This document shows, in pieces, positions 36,181-47,684 of a stretch of DNA of 64,000 nt (positions are counted from its first letter, which is position 1; each line of letters opens with the position of its first letter). The position numbers and the translations under genes were made by a program. A model generated the notes under the pieces. It was not told the DNA's origin. It made no database searches and worked only from the letters and a program-made list of their open reading frames with translations. The stretch is from Gigaspora margarita (Eukaryota; Glomeromycota; Glomeromycetes; Diversisporales; Gigasporaceae): positions 1 to 64,000 of the forward strand of contig WTPW01000605.1 of the NCBI GenBank assembly GCA_009809945.1, read 5' to 3'.

Positions 36181-37545
36181 CACTTTCTGATATTGATCAC
36201 CAGATTTTTTAAAATTATAGATAATTAATGGTTATGACTCATATTACACAATAATTTTTTGTAAAACAAATCTCTTAATATTAATATATAAAATTTTTTT
36301 ACAGTTACACTAGATATCATTCTGTTCAACTATTTTTTTTTGAATTTTTTTTTTATCATGAAACAAAGAAAGCAACTAACTGAGAAACAATGTGCTCAAA
36401 TTGTTGGGCTTGGCAAAATGGTGTGAGCAAGCAAAAATTGTACAAATCTAAAATTTACTGAAGAGCACCATCCATGATGTAGTTAACTATTACAAAAAAA
36501 TGGGAAGATAAAACATTTTCCTTGCCCTAGGGCAACACCTAAAATAACTGAACGTGGTACCCGTTACCTTATACGCCTTTTGAAAAATGATAGAAAGGCT
36601 AGTTTGAATATTTTAACAAATAAATTTGTGGAATCAACCTCTGTCGAGGTGTCTACATGTACTTACAATATCATCTTTATTAAGAAGAGTTTTTTGGCTG
36701 AGTTGGAAAGAGAAAACTGTTCATAAGTGAAGACAATATCAAGCTTAGTTTAAGTGGGCTAAAGATCGAGAAAACTGGAATAGAAGGTGAAAAATGTTGT
36801 TTGAAGTGACGAATTATAGTTTGAGGTGTTTGGTGGGGATGGTCATACATATATTTGGAGGAAACCAAAATAAAAATATAATATAGATTGTTTGGTTCCT
36901 ATGTTTAGATCAGGAAGAATGGGTATAATAGTTTGGGATTGCTTTAGTTACTATGGTCCCAGATCTTTGGTTCAGGTTTTTGGTAATATGAATTTGGGAA
37001 ACTATACTGAGGTTCTTCATGATTGTTTGTTACCTTTTTTAGATAGTCTAGATAGTATTGTTAGAGAAAAACTATCTATTCCAAAGTGACAATATAAGAA
37101 TCCACACTTCAACTTTCACCATGGATTGGCTTGAAGAAAATGATATCGACAAACTTTCTTGGCCTGCATTAGGCCCTGATTTCAATCCAATCAAACATTT
37201 TTGGAATGAATTGGAGTGCTGAATTCATAAGCATATTTCTCTGACAAGCAGTGAGTCAGAACTATCAGTTTCCTGCAGGAGGAATGATTTAATATTGAGG
37301 GTTTGATTTTTAGAAATCTTGTTGAAAGCATGCCTTGTTGTGTTCATGCTATAATTGATGCTAAAGGATACCCAATATAGTATTAATAATTGTAAATAAA
37401 AATTTATTTTTATGACTATTAAATAAAAAAAAAAATCAACCCAAATTAATAAGTAGGTTGTCAATAAATTGCTGTTATAAAACTTGTAAAAAAAATGATC
37501 AACATTTTGTAATTATAAAAATCTAGTAATCAATATCAGGAAGTA
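36181..37545 (+). mobile_element. Tc1/mariner transposon, 1365 bp
   Basis: Inverted repeats CACTTTCTGATATTGATCAC and complement TACTTCCTGATATTGATTAC, continuing CAGATTTTT, each bordered by TA (36179-36180, 37546-37547). The length is normal for a full Tc1-like element with one transposase gene, which lies inside on the plus strand. Confidence 0.9.
36358..37222 (+). pseudogene. Tc1-type DD34E transposase, decayed
   Basis: Starts at the ATG of MKQRKQLTEKQCAQIVGLGK (helix-turn-helix region). Further pieces are GTRYLIRLLKNDRKASLNIL, SDELEVFGGDGHTYIWRKP (first catalytic Asp in SDE), GIIVWDCFSYYGPRSLV, DNIRIHTSTF (second Asp) and WPALGPDFNPIKHFWNELE. The third catalytic position, 34 residues after the second Asp, should be Glu (NPIE) but reads Lys (NPIK). 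There are several in-frame stops and at least two frame changes, including just before DNIRIHT (near 37085). Inactive. Confidence 0.85.
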
Positions 37546-38094
37546 TACAATATATATATACTATTAGCTTTATAAAAGTTATATTAGGATTAGGTAGGTG
37601 GTTTTTTTTTGTTTTTTAGTAAGCATAAGCAAAACCACAAATAGCAAATTGAGAACACTTATAGCTATCATACTGTTCTCACAAGAACATAATTAAATCT
37701 GAAATTTCAAATGGTCCAAAGTCTGAAATTAGTAAAATTTAGAGTCTGAGTTTGGTTAATCCCAGACTGAACCCAAACTGAACCTAGGAGCACTAGCACC
37801 AATATATTGTTGTAGTCTCTAACACTAATACTCTTGCTCTAAACTTCTATCTTTACATACTTTGTTTATTTACAAAATTTAATTTTCTTTTTTGATTTGT
37901 TATTCATAAATAAGTTAATAATGCTATAGAAATCTCAGCAGCCTATATTGATTCTCTATCACTGATATTAATTATGATTATTGCTTAAAACATCATTTTT
38001 TTTAGCTCTTATCATTATCGTTATTAAAACAATTCTTAACTTTTTATAAACATGGTAATTAACTCTATCTTGTATAGAATATAACTCTTTAGAT

Positions 38095-38240
38095 TTTTTT
38101 ATAGATTATGTCAATTTGTTATAAATTTTGTTAATTTGTTATAGGCTTTGTCAATTCGTTATAGGTTTTGTCAAGTTGTTATAGGTTTTGTCAATTCGTC
38201 ATAGGTTTTGTCAATTCATTATAGGATTTGTCAATTATCA
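38095..38240. repeat. 20-bp minisatellite, inverted copy
   Basis: Six to seven copies of TTATAGGTTTTGTCAATTCG, which is the complement of the unit at 23735-23900. The flanks GGGTTTCATCAATCA and GGTTTCATCATTCATCA also match complementary flanks there, so the two arrays belong to one repeated element in opposite orientations. Confidence 0.8.
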
Positions 38241-38867
38241 GGGGTTTCATCAATCATAATTCATCAATCAGAAATTAGCTAATAAGTGGTTTCATCATTC
38301 ATCAATAACATATATTTCATTAGTTGTCAGGCATCATTTTTGGGTTTTTTTTCAGTTTAGTTTTCTGGTCTTAAAGTAATTTGTTAAGGGTAGAGTTCCA
38401 ATTAAAATCAATTTGTTATCCATTTATCCAATAAGCTATATCTGGTGTTTTAACCAATGGGAGAGCTTATAGGGTTTTGGACCAATTTAGCTTTGATTAT
38501 GAACAAATAGTGGTTAAGGTTAAATGGCTTAAATCAATAAACTAATACATATAATTACAGGTTATAGGTTTCTTTTTGTAAGTAAATACTATTCACAATT
38601 ATTAACAATTGTTCTAATAATCATTCTTTCCTTCACAGACTGAATTATGCTCTTATATATCTTTAATTCCTGTAGAATTTTTAATCTTCACTTGGAGCTT
38701 AGGGATTGAAACTGCCTAAAATTTTTCTTAATCATATAATTATTTAATCATTTAACTGTTTAACTGTTTAATTTGGCCAGCATTCAAATAATTGGCTCAC
38801 AACCAACATAATCTTGCCTGGAGCTATAGAGCAATTATTAAACAGTTAAATGGTTCTATTTCTATTG

Positions 38868-39000
38868 GACCTTGAATCTCTCGATTAGAGTTTAATCACC
38901 CACTTGGAGCTTCAATCTCTCTATTGGAGTTTTAATCATTTGATTGGAGTTTTAATCACTTGCTTGAAACTTCAATTTCTCAATTGAAGCTTTAAACATC
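38868..39000. repeat. Tandem repeat, about 36-38 bp unit
   Basis: Three and a half imperfect copies of a unit built on CTTGGAGCTTCAATCTCTC followed by TATTGGAGTTTTAATCA. Confidence 0.65.
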
Positions 39001-39159
39001 TAATCATGTCAGAAATTATACCAAAATAAGAAATTCAAAAAATAATAATAGTGATAAAAAAAATAAAACAAAAAAATTAAGCATGATACTAAATATCTGT
39101 TTTTTTTTAATTCAGATATCCAAATCTGCCAAAATTCCAGATGCAAAGTAGGATAGTAT

Positions 39160-40927
39160 TAGAGATGGGCACTATGCGCATGAATGCATGCATGCATATG
39201 TGCGTGCATGCACATAGTCTAAGCAATTTTATACTATTTCACCCAAAATTAGTTAAAATCCAAATATTATAAAAACTTTCTAACGTGGGGTTTTCAGTAT
39301 TACAGAAAATCAGTATGGTATGTGCAAGCTAATCGGTCTGGTATTAGGTACAAAATACCAATTATAAAAAACCAAACCTTAAAAATATATAAACTCAAAT
39401 AAGATTTTAAAATGGGGATTCTAGGATAGCATGTCACTATGTGCAATTGGGTTTCAATTTTTTGGACATATGTCAATTGAAAATGGATATATGTCCAAAA
39501 AAATTGAAACCAATTGGACATAGTAACATGCCATCCCTGTACTGATCTGTCTGATTATCTATACTAATCTATTTTAATTAATAACGGAATAAGGGTATTT
39601 TACTTATCTATATAATCTTATTCTAAAATCTGTACTATGCTGATATTATATTGATCTGCTATAATTATACAACAGATTAGTATGGTATAGATGACCAGAA
39701 TTAAAATAGGAGTATTTTTGTGTTATACTATACAGATCCAATCAATGATTATACTGATTTAGTTTTTTAAGGTAATCAAAAATATTGACAACCCTTTAAT
39801 CAGTGGGTCTATCAAGAGATCAGGATTAGCTTCATATAAACAAAATTTAGGTTACATTGTGGTTGAAAAAGGCGTGTTAGATTTGGCTAAGTGGTTAAGC
39901 AGGGTTTTAGGGTTGCGTAGTCAAAAATGAGTGTAGTATAACAATTAACGAATGTATATGAATTTATAATATAACAAGTTATATGTATTTATTATTTTTT
40001 AGAATAAAGACAAGTTTTTAATTATATATGTGGTTTATTATATGTGAGTTATTAAGCAAAGTGGGAATTGAATGTTATTCTCCAAGGGCTCAAAGGCCTT
40101 TATTTATAATTATTTCATTAACTGTTTACATCTGCATTGGTCATAATGATCAGTATGATCATAAGCATCATTATGATCCTGTTTGATCATAAATATCATC
40201 CCGATCAAAATTATTTCAACTATCAATGATCAAATGATCTGAGGTATCCTGCCTTCAGACCCTAAATAAGAGATACCCAGAGTCACAAGGCACGTGCCTG
40301 CTGCAGGTCACGTTTCCGGCCTCACAACGTAATGATAGATTGTACATTTGATACAAACCTACCCATTTGTATAGATTCTTATATGAACAAAGTATACAAT
40401 TCGTTTTGTACAAAAATTTTGAACCATTTTTCAAAAGCGATAAATACGAACTATTGTCGTAGTTAAACCAAAATGGTTTATAATAACTTTATTAACTGAC
40501 TTGATCTACTTAGTGAATTTCATCCTATCCTTTAACGAGATTTTCTCCTACAGTCATGATGAGACTTAATTTGGTGTAATTAGAAATGACTTATTTTATA
40601 TGATGAAATAATTGGTAAAAATGTACAAGGCAATCGTGGCAGACTTTTCACAACTTGAATCTTGTTTTTGATACGACTAATAAAAACATCAACCATTTAC
40701 TGTATAACAATAATATTTGATCATAGTTATCAAATTTGGTTAATTTTTTCAAAAATGGAATAGAGTATATTAATTATGTACGTACGTACGTANTTTCAAT
40801 ATTCTTGATTTGATGTATCGACATACATTAAACAATATAAAAAAATTTACATAATCATGGTAAATTTCTTTGTAGTTCATAGCATTCGCATGCATGGTAC
40901 AGAAAAATGCCATTTTGCCCATCTCTA
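39160..40927. mobile_element. hAT-type non-autonomous element, 1.77 kb
   Basis: Terminal repeats TTAGAGATGGGCA and complement TAGAGATGGGCAAAATGG; flanking 8-bp copies GATAGTAT (39152-39159) and GATGGTAT (40928-40935), seven of eight matching. TGCGCATGAATGCATGCATG and GCATTCGCATGCATG lie just inside the two ends. No transposase. A solo-LTR-like stretch lies within. One ambiguous base at 40793 next to a (CGTA)n run. Confidence 0.8.
39878..40326 (-). mobile_element. Possible solo LTR (old LTR-retroelement remnant)
   Basis: On the minus strand the stretch starts TGTGAGGCC and ends TCTAACA (TG...CA), contains a TATAAATA box followed by a GC-richer stretch, and has GATCAT repeats upstream of it. 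No target duplication was recognised and no internal region adjoins it. Family unassigned. Confidence 0.3.
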
Positions 40928-41769
40928 GATGGTATGGGTTTATGCTAAATTGGGTATTAATCAGGTTTTTAAGGTTAGATTGGGGTTATTGTTTATTGGT
41001 GAGAACTACGAAATTTTGATTTATTTAGTTTTGTTTGAGCAAAATGAATTGTGCCCTTTTTTTTGCTAAGCATTGTATTTATACATTTTTAATCTATAAC
41101 AGTTCAAGACCACTATTTTAAGCTTCGAACCATTTTGGTTGTCCCAGACCAGGACCTATGGTTCCAAACCATTGTTTGTGGCCCAGAACTTAGATCCGAG
41201 GTCCGAATCCACTACCTATCTTAGTCATATACTAAAAAGAATTACATTGTTCAGGGTAAAAATACCCGAACTATGTACGGGGCAGAATTACACAAAAGAA
41301 GAATAATAATTAAAAAAGTTTACAACACCGGATATCTATGGATAAATAGATAAACGGATAAGGTATTGAAACTCTACTGTTGGTAATTTCACAGTGTAAT
41401 GTTTTAAAATATCAATAAAGTGAAAAAAAAAATAGTACATACATATGAATGAATAGCATTTTTATCGATTATTTAGCTTTTTGAACTAAACTATAATAAT
41501 TAATTTTTACCTAATAAGCATTAGGTGGTTGTTTTATATTTGGTAATTAAAATATGCAATATTTTTTTGAATAATAATAGATTTCCTTTTTAATTGTTAT
41601 TTATTTGCAAACGAATTTTATATTTTTTTTACCAATTAAGGTCAGGTAATTGTCTTATATTTAGTAATTAAGATATACATTATTTTATTCGTGCATTTTA
41701 GAAAAATTGGACTTCTTTTTTAATCGTCATTTGCAATTTATTCTATATATACAACCAATGTTCGATAAG

Positions 41770-41836
41770 CAAAAAATTTTGAGAGCGCTTGAGCTTGCGC
41801 AGCGCTTCGCATGCACTGCTCTTACGCGCAAGAGAA
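41770..41836. other. Short GC-rich palindromic patch
   Basis: CTTGCGCAGCGCTTCGCATG and GCGCAAG near each other form a weak stem in A+T-rich surroundings. It could be the remains of an element end. Nothing else was recognised in 40936-42110. Confidence 0.35.
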
Positions 41837-42189
41837 TACTACATTCGGTTGAAATTTGTGAACCCCAAAATTTCCAAAAAAGTTAAGTCAAAGAAAATCA
41901 ATTACCAAAAATAAATGTTAATAAAGTTTAGAGTAACACTAATAAAAGTATAGATTTCGATAATATAATTTCGGCCGGTACAAATATACCGCCATAATAT
42001 ATCGATCGAAAATTATATTGGAAATTTCATCACGTGTCCCACTAATTTTCAAATCAGCTGTAAAGAATACGATTCCTACTAATATGTTTTATTTCCATTT
42101 ACAAATTTATATTTAAAAAAAAAATTAATTTTTAATATACTACAACCAGAATTATGAATTAAATCTCATTGGTCTGCCACAATTACATG

Positions 42190-42296
42190 ATTAATAAGGA
42201 TAACGCTGCGTTGTGATTGGCTTGTTTAATTTCCGGGGAACGATTAATCGAGAGGGGGGATTACGCCAATTATTCAACTTTGAACAGCCTAAAGAT
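42190..42296. mobile_element. One end of a Harbinger-like MITE
   Basis: GATTGGCTTGTTTAATTTCC through GGGGGGATTACGCCAATTAT and ending GAACAGCCTAA matches the right third of the element at 31569-32716 in order and content. No left end was found. Confidence 0.5.
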
Positions 42297-42894
42297 TATA
42301 TAAAATAATATTTTGAAGGTTAACATGATGAATATACTGTATATTATCGGTTCATGAGATAAAATCACTGATCAACTAACGTAATCGACTAAAAAATTTT
42401 TGCCGATATAATTAGTTTGAAAATTTTTCAAAATTTTAAAAGTAAATCGTTACATTAGTTGATTGTAAAGCTTCTCATTAGTAATACTTCATTTTAGATG
42501 AATTTTTATCTTTCCTAATTCTCCCATTATTTTATGAAAATAAGTGAATTTTAACTTTGGTATAATATTTTATTCTTAATAATTAGCGTTAAAATTGGAT
42601 ACATTCCCATTTGTTCTCCTGGACAAAAGTTACACCACACATTAATTGGCACTAATGTTACAAATGCAGTCGATTAGTTGACAAAAGTTTTTTTTTAAAA
42701 AAAATCGGGGACACTTCAAGAACACGGAACCCAGTGATCATATCACGTGAAATTATGCAAACGTCATTTGTTTACTTATTAACAAGTTGAGCTTACCTAA
42801 ATTGTCACCTAACCGTAACACTAACCCTAACTTAAGCCGAGTGTTTATCATGTGATGTGATGACCACGACGATATCATTGAGTTTCTTCTTCTT

Positions 42895-43035
42895 GAAACT
42901 ACCCAAAAATCGATTAAAAATCGATTATAGTCAACTAATCAACTAATTGATTAATCGATTATTAACAATCAGTTAATCGATTAAGTCTAAAGATTAGCTG
43001 CTAAATTGACTAATCAATTAATCGATTTTCGACTT
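42895..43035. repeat. AATCGATTA-rich palindromic tract
   Basis: At least eight copies of ATCGATT, TTAATCAATT or TAATCGATTA in 140 bp, self-complementary throughout. Short copies also occur near 42375 and 42668. May be the motif-rich interior of a decayed MITE. Confidence 0.55.
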
Positions 43036-43285
43036 GTAACATAATTGTCACATGAAATATAGACAATAATTAGATCTTCATTTGCTACATAATTTCTTAA
43101 AAAATTTTTTTATCAATCAGAAAATTTTTTATTAAAAAATAAATAATAAAGTAATTTAATCAATTTGATTTATATATTATTCTTTAAATTTAAATAAAAA
43201 TTATTTCAAAAGCATATTATTTTAATCTATTATATTTTCTTTTTTGAAAGAGTATAATCATTAAATTAATTGAATTAATTATTAA

Positions 43286-45941
43286 TTAACATTTGACTTC
43301 ATTGTTTAAAATCTTGGAAGCTTCAAGCCATAATAAGCTAGAATCTACAACATTCTTTTCATCATAATAAATTCTACAATCAGCAGGTTTAAAAGAATAT
43401 TCTAATACATCTTTAATGTTATTATTTTCGTCAAAACTATAAGCTTCTCTTATAGTAAGAGAAAGAGGATTTATTCCTGGAACATCAGTAATATTATCAC
43501 CAGCAAAACCTGCAATCTCTTCAGGCGATGTAACTTGACCACCAGGATAAGTAGAAAATGACATCTGATTGTCGAAAAGACCACCAACAGCAATTGTTCT
43601 AACTTTATGAATTTCGGAAAGATATAAAGTTATTAATGCACATGCAGATGCACAAAATCCATTAGTTATTATTATGATATCATCACTAGTCCATGGAAAA
43701 GAGACATTTTCGAGTAATTTCTTTTCATTAGGCATTAAAGTATTAAGGTACAAGTTAGAAGTCCGGTTTTTTCGAGTTCCAATAAATTCACTAGAAGAAT
43801 TAAAGGGACTGCCAGAAGGAAATGACAAAAAAAAATTCGGATTATAAACATCATTATCGTCAGTAGAATTTGCTTTAAGATTCTTTTCAATTTTTGGAAT
43901 AGTAAAATCATTAATCATTATGTCCGTTGGAAATGAGTTGGGCTGTTTTGATGAGAATAGTAATGAAGTCAAGAATAAGGAGAGGGTAATAGCTCCACCA
44001 GGATTATTTGACATATCTAAAATAATCTGACAAAAAAAAAATAAATAAATAAAAAAAAATAAAATAAAGTACTGTTTAATATAGTAATTTAATTTTTACC
44101 TTTTTTGTACCATTATTTTTTAATTTTTGGAAGTCATTTTTTAGACCATTCTCATCCGTTACTTTTTCCTCAGAAATTACTACAACACCAGTTTTACTTC
44201 CATCATTTAATAAGTAGAGACTACCACCGTCTAACTTTTGCGCATGTGCAATTTTTGGCTCATTATTCAATGTTGAGTTTGTAATTTTATCTCTTGATGT
44301 TAACTTTGTGACTTTATCACTTGATGCAGAATTATCATTAAGTGAAAAAGCTGTTTGATTATTTTGTTCTAAACAATTGAAACTAAAACCACCAAATCCA
44401 TGATGAAATGTAATGTTCCATTTTCTTTCGAAATTAACAGAACCTTTTTTTGGACATGTTAAATTATATTTGATACTAGAAGTTTTAGGCAAATCTTCTC
44501 TTAAAGTGAATTGTTGGAAAAATTGTCCTGGAAAACTCTGTTGACTAGGGGCCAAAGCCATGTTGAATCGGACATTCAAATCTTTTGAATATTGAATTGT
44601 ATCATTTGCAAAATCAATTATTGCTTGTAAAGCAGGTTTTCCTCCGATTTCAATAACTTCACAGTCTTTATTTGATGAATCTACCGTATCGTCTAAAACC
44701 TTTTGATAAATAAAGATATTCATTAGTAATCTTATTGCATTTTGTATAATTAATATTAATAAAATAGTATATGCAAGTGAGTTTGGTGTTTCAAAAAGAG
44801 GATAAAACAACAAAACAAAGTGTTATAAATAGTATAAAAACTATTAGAAATACAAATTTTAAAGAGCCATATAACTGCTTTTGTGTTTAAGCAAAAATGA
44901 TCCAAGCCTTATTTCAAATTGATTTGTATAATAAATTTTTTTTTTGAAAATTTGGCAATTTACCCCTTTTTGCAATACCAAGTCTAGTTATCGATATAAA
45001 AGATGCCATATTTATAATAAAATTATAAATTTTACTTATGTTGAGAATTAATTAATAACTTTCTTATTTTGAATATATTTGTACGGATTGGCATTATTAT
45101 ATCAAAGGTACCTTATATCCAGAGTTACTTGTATAATATTATTTATAAGTTACTTAATAAAATATATGAATTACAATATGATTACCTTAATTATCTATCA
45201 TGTTCAATAATTGATTAAATAATTAGTAATATAAATTAATATTTACATGCATAGATGATACTATTAATATTCGGAAATTATTTTACCTGTTTTTTCTTTT
45301 TATTCTCATCGGTTGTAACCACAGAAAATAAGCTTAAACCTTGATCATAATTAAATCTTTGATAACAAAGATTAAAAACGTTTGTATGACCATCTTTTAA
45401 TTTGAAAATAATATTTCTTAAAGCCGTCTAATTAATTTAAAACTTTACGTTAAAATTTTTTAATAAATTTTAAATTGTATTTATTTATAATGTACACACC
45501 GAAAAATCATAATCCGAATTAAACTGTTTTTTACGTAAAGAACTAAGTTCATTTTTTAGATCTACAGGTTGATAAGTTAATCCACTTGGTGGGTCTTCTT
45601 TGGCCCGATCAAAAAAAACATAATAACTCGATAAAAAGTGTAACACAGCATCAACAGTCTTTTGTTTTAAAAACAAAGAAATTTTTAATATGTGTAACTT
45701 TTTTAATAAATCAGGTCAGCAAAATCATAATTATTACCTCGGTAGCTAATTTAGCATTAAAAGGAAAGCTCTCGAGACATTTCTTTAAATCGTTGTATTC
45801 AACTGATTTATTTTTTTTGAGTGCATTTGATACTTTGCTACATGAAATCTTCGCAGTCGAAGATGGTAAAACAATTACTAGCAATAACACAAAGAGTATA
45901 AGGTATATATTAAGTTTTGAATGAACTTGAATTATTTTCAT
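43286..45941 (-). CDS. Secreted S41 peptidase-like protein, five exons, about 614 aa
   Basis: Likely secreted serine protease of the S41 (C-terminal processing protease/CPAF-like) family. Exons 45738-45941, 45500-45658, 45287-45427, 44100-44699 and 43286-44026 all join in phase 0 at GT/AG. The start ATG gives a textbook signal peptide (KLNIYLILFVLLLVIVLPSS). Exon 3 carries LKDGHTN, exon 5 opens ILDMSNNPGG (substrate-carboxylate strand and turn) and has ITNGFCASACAL with the probable nucleophile Ser near residue 495. Introns are 79, 72, 587 and 73 bp; the third is long and I found no exon in it. No stop or frame change interrupts the model, unlike most frames in this window. The middle region (N/S/T-rich, about residues 235-300) is poorly conserved-looking. 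Target unknown; secretion suggests action outside the cell or at the wall. Confidence 0.85.
44700..45286 (-). other. Long intron (587 bp) of the S41 gene
   Basis: Donor GTAAAATAA, acceptor TTATCAAAAG with ATTACTAATG just upstream as branch. About eight times the length of its sister introns. It has no terminal repeats or clear exon; it may hold an old insertion. Confidence 0.6.
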
Positions 45942-46934
45942 GGTTATCTATATATTAAAATATAAATGCAAAGTGCAGTATTAAAGAACACTTCCCAGTA
46001 TAATTCACGTAATAATGAACGCCAATTTGCTGCCTGTTTATTGAAGACCACTTTTATAGTAAATTTCATTAAGCTTTTGTGATAAAATGAATTTCCCCGC
46101 ATTCATGACGATTTACTGGAATTGCCATTTTGATACATGAATTATCATAATTTTAAAAATAAATCTTACACGTCTATCACTTTCTCATTTAATCAATTTA
46201 ATTAATTAATAAGAACCTCTTTCTAACATTCTAGGTCCGCATAGGGTTAACCAGATAAGTTATCAGGATATTCTAATATCCGGATATCTGAATGACAATT
46301 GAGCTATTCCGAATTTATATAAATATACTAAAAAAAAACCATCCAAGTAATAAAAATATCCACTATTGCTAATTCAAAATGAATGCTGGCAAGGAGAAAG
46401 AGACTTAGTATTTTCATCATGAGAAAATCTGATCGTTGACATATATGATATACAATTTATATCATGTATGTTACCGCCTGATTTTCTTTGGTAAATTATA
46501 AAAGACAAATTTGGAAACATAAATGCTAATTTTCCTTGGCAATACGCTTTATTTAATGCAAGTGGTACAGTGATGATCTTAATTAGATATGGGATCTTGC
46601 ATTTAATAATTTCTCCCTCAAGTTACCATTTGTCGAATGCAAATCTCATTTTCATTTGTAATTCACTGATCGGTTAGTAGCCACTTCACAATTTTCGGCA
46701 ATTATAATTTTTGTAATACGCGAAATCTGGCGTATAAACTTTTATGTAATGCGAGATTTAATCTTCATAACACAATCCTAATCTTGGTATTAAATGAATA
46801 GATCTGCGGTCGTACTACGTTCATTTAATAATTTCAGATAGTTTAAATCGCCGAGTAGGGAAATTAGATTTAACTGTAGGTATAATATATCGCAAATAGG
46901 ACATGGTTATACAGGTGACTTAGTCGCCAAAACT

Positions 46935-47285
46935 TAAAGCATTCATTTATTATTAGAAACCCGTAGAGATGGATGTTGGATATTGTTATGATCAAGGAAT
47001 TTGGCGCTTAAAAAGACGAACATAATGCTTCCATTCATTATCAAAAATCTATAGAAATGGAGTTCATCGGTTGTGCGTATAGTACTGGGTGTCGCTATTA
47101 TCATCTCCATGAAATTGAAGTTAAAAGACCAACATAAAACATTAATTTATTATCAAAAATCTGCAAAGATGGGTACGTTAATGGAATGTCAAAAGTTGGA
47201 AATTGTTATTTTGTGGAATTGTGGCTGAAAAGGATGAGTATAAGGCATACATTTCGTATCATAAACCTGTTGAATTGGGTAAATA
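46935..47285 (+). pseudogene. Sel1-repeat relic
   Basis: Decayed Sel1 units can be read across frames: AFIYY.KPVEMDVGYCYDQG, ASIHYQKSIEMEFIGCAYST, INLLSKICKDG (a shifted YYQKSAKMG) and VELWLKRMSIRHTF (a shifted EKDEYKAYIS). At least three 36-residue units with several stops and frame changes. It is clearly older than the array at 19.8-20.6 kb. No start, leader or downstream gene is recognisable. Confidence 0.65.
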
Positions 47286-47486
47286 ATCCATCAAAGTGGA
47301 ATTAGAATACAAAAGATCTGTTAAATACAAATGCTTATCAAAGGTAAATTTCGGGTGTTCTCAAGTAGCACGCTCGATGTGATTAGCTAGAGATTGAGAT
47401 AGTGCTCTATCATTATAACGTTATTAATTAACCCATTTTTGAGAACTGATAGCATGGATGTTGAAAACCGATAGCATGGATGATAA

Positions 47487-47684
47487 TATGGAGCGTTACG
47501 TATTAAAACAGCCCTTTTTTACTTGTAATCATTTGAGTAAATCAGATTTACCACAAGTGCGTTTTGTGGATCTTTTTACTATTTAATTAGCCCTTATTAA
47601 ATAGATAACTATTCAAAAATCAAATAAAATAAATTTTCAAAAATTGTAAAAAAGGGCTGATTTAATATGTAACTCCCCATATGA
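47487..47684. mobile_element. Short palindromic MITE, about 200 bp
   Basis: ATATGGAGCGTTACGTATTA followed by AAACAGCCCTTTTTTAC at the left, and the complement of ATATGGGGAGTTACATATTA with AATCAGCCCTTTTTTAC at the right: arms of about 37 bp with five mismatches. Target duplication uncertain because the edge is ATAT on both sides. 47690-48240 holds nothing recognised. Confidence 0.65.

Larger units (their letters stand above)
34885..37690. mobile_element. GTTCTTATAAGAAC-ended element, split by a Tc1 copy
   Basis: The left end has CTTATAAGAACATGATTATAAG and a second block TTTTGAGAACAGTAAAATAA about 70 bp on; the right end has ACTGTTCTCACAAGAACAT. A shorter copy with the same blocks is at 49012-49340. 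Without the Tc1 element it is about 1.4 kb and shows no frame. The superfamily is not settled. Confidence 0.5.
24273..37795. mobile_element. 13.5-kb hAT-type element enclosing a stack of nested elements
   Basis: The left end TAGTGCTCTTATGAACTGG and the complement of the right end, TAGTGCTCCTAGGTTCAG, are matching terminal repeats. They are bordered by GTACCAAT (24265-24272) and GCACCAAT (37796-37803), an 8-bp target duplication with one change. Its own sequence is seen in the outer parts and at the joints (about 24273-25335, 34776-34880, 37696-37795), rich in AGTCTGAGTTTGGTTCAG-like motifs. GTTTGCAAACTGGTTC at 25309 is resumed, inverted, at 34790. Everything between is later insertion. No transposase of its own was recognised, so its unnested length is probably about 1.3 kb. 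Confidence 0.7.

Noticed and set aside
39878-39905. tRNA A-box-like GGCTAAGTGGTTAAGC
   Set aside because: No B-box or cloverleaf pairing follows at the right distance; the stretch is better explained as the edge of a solo-LTR-like remnant.
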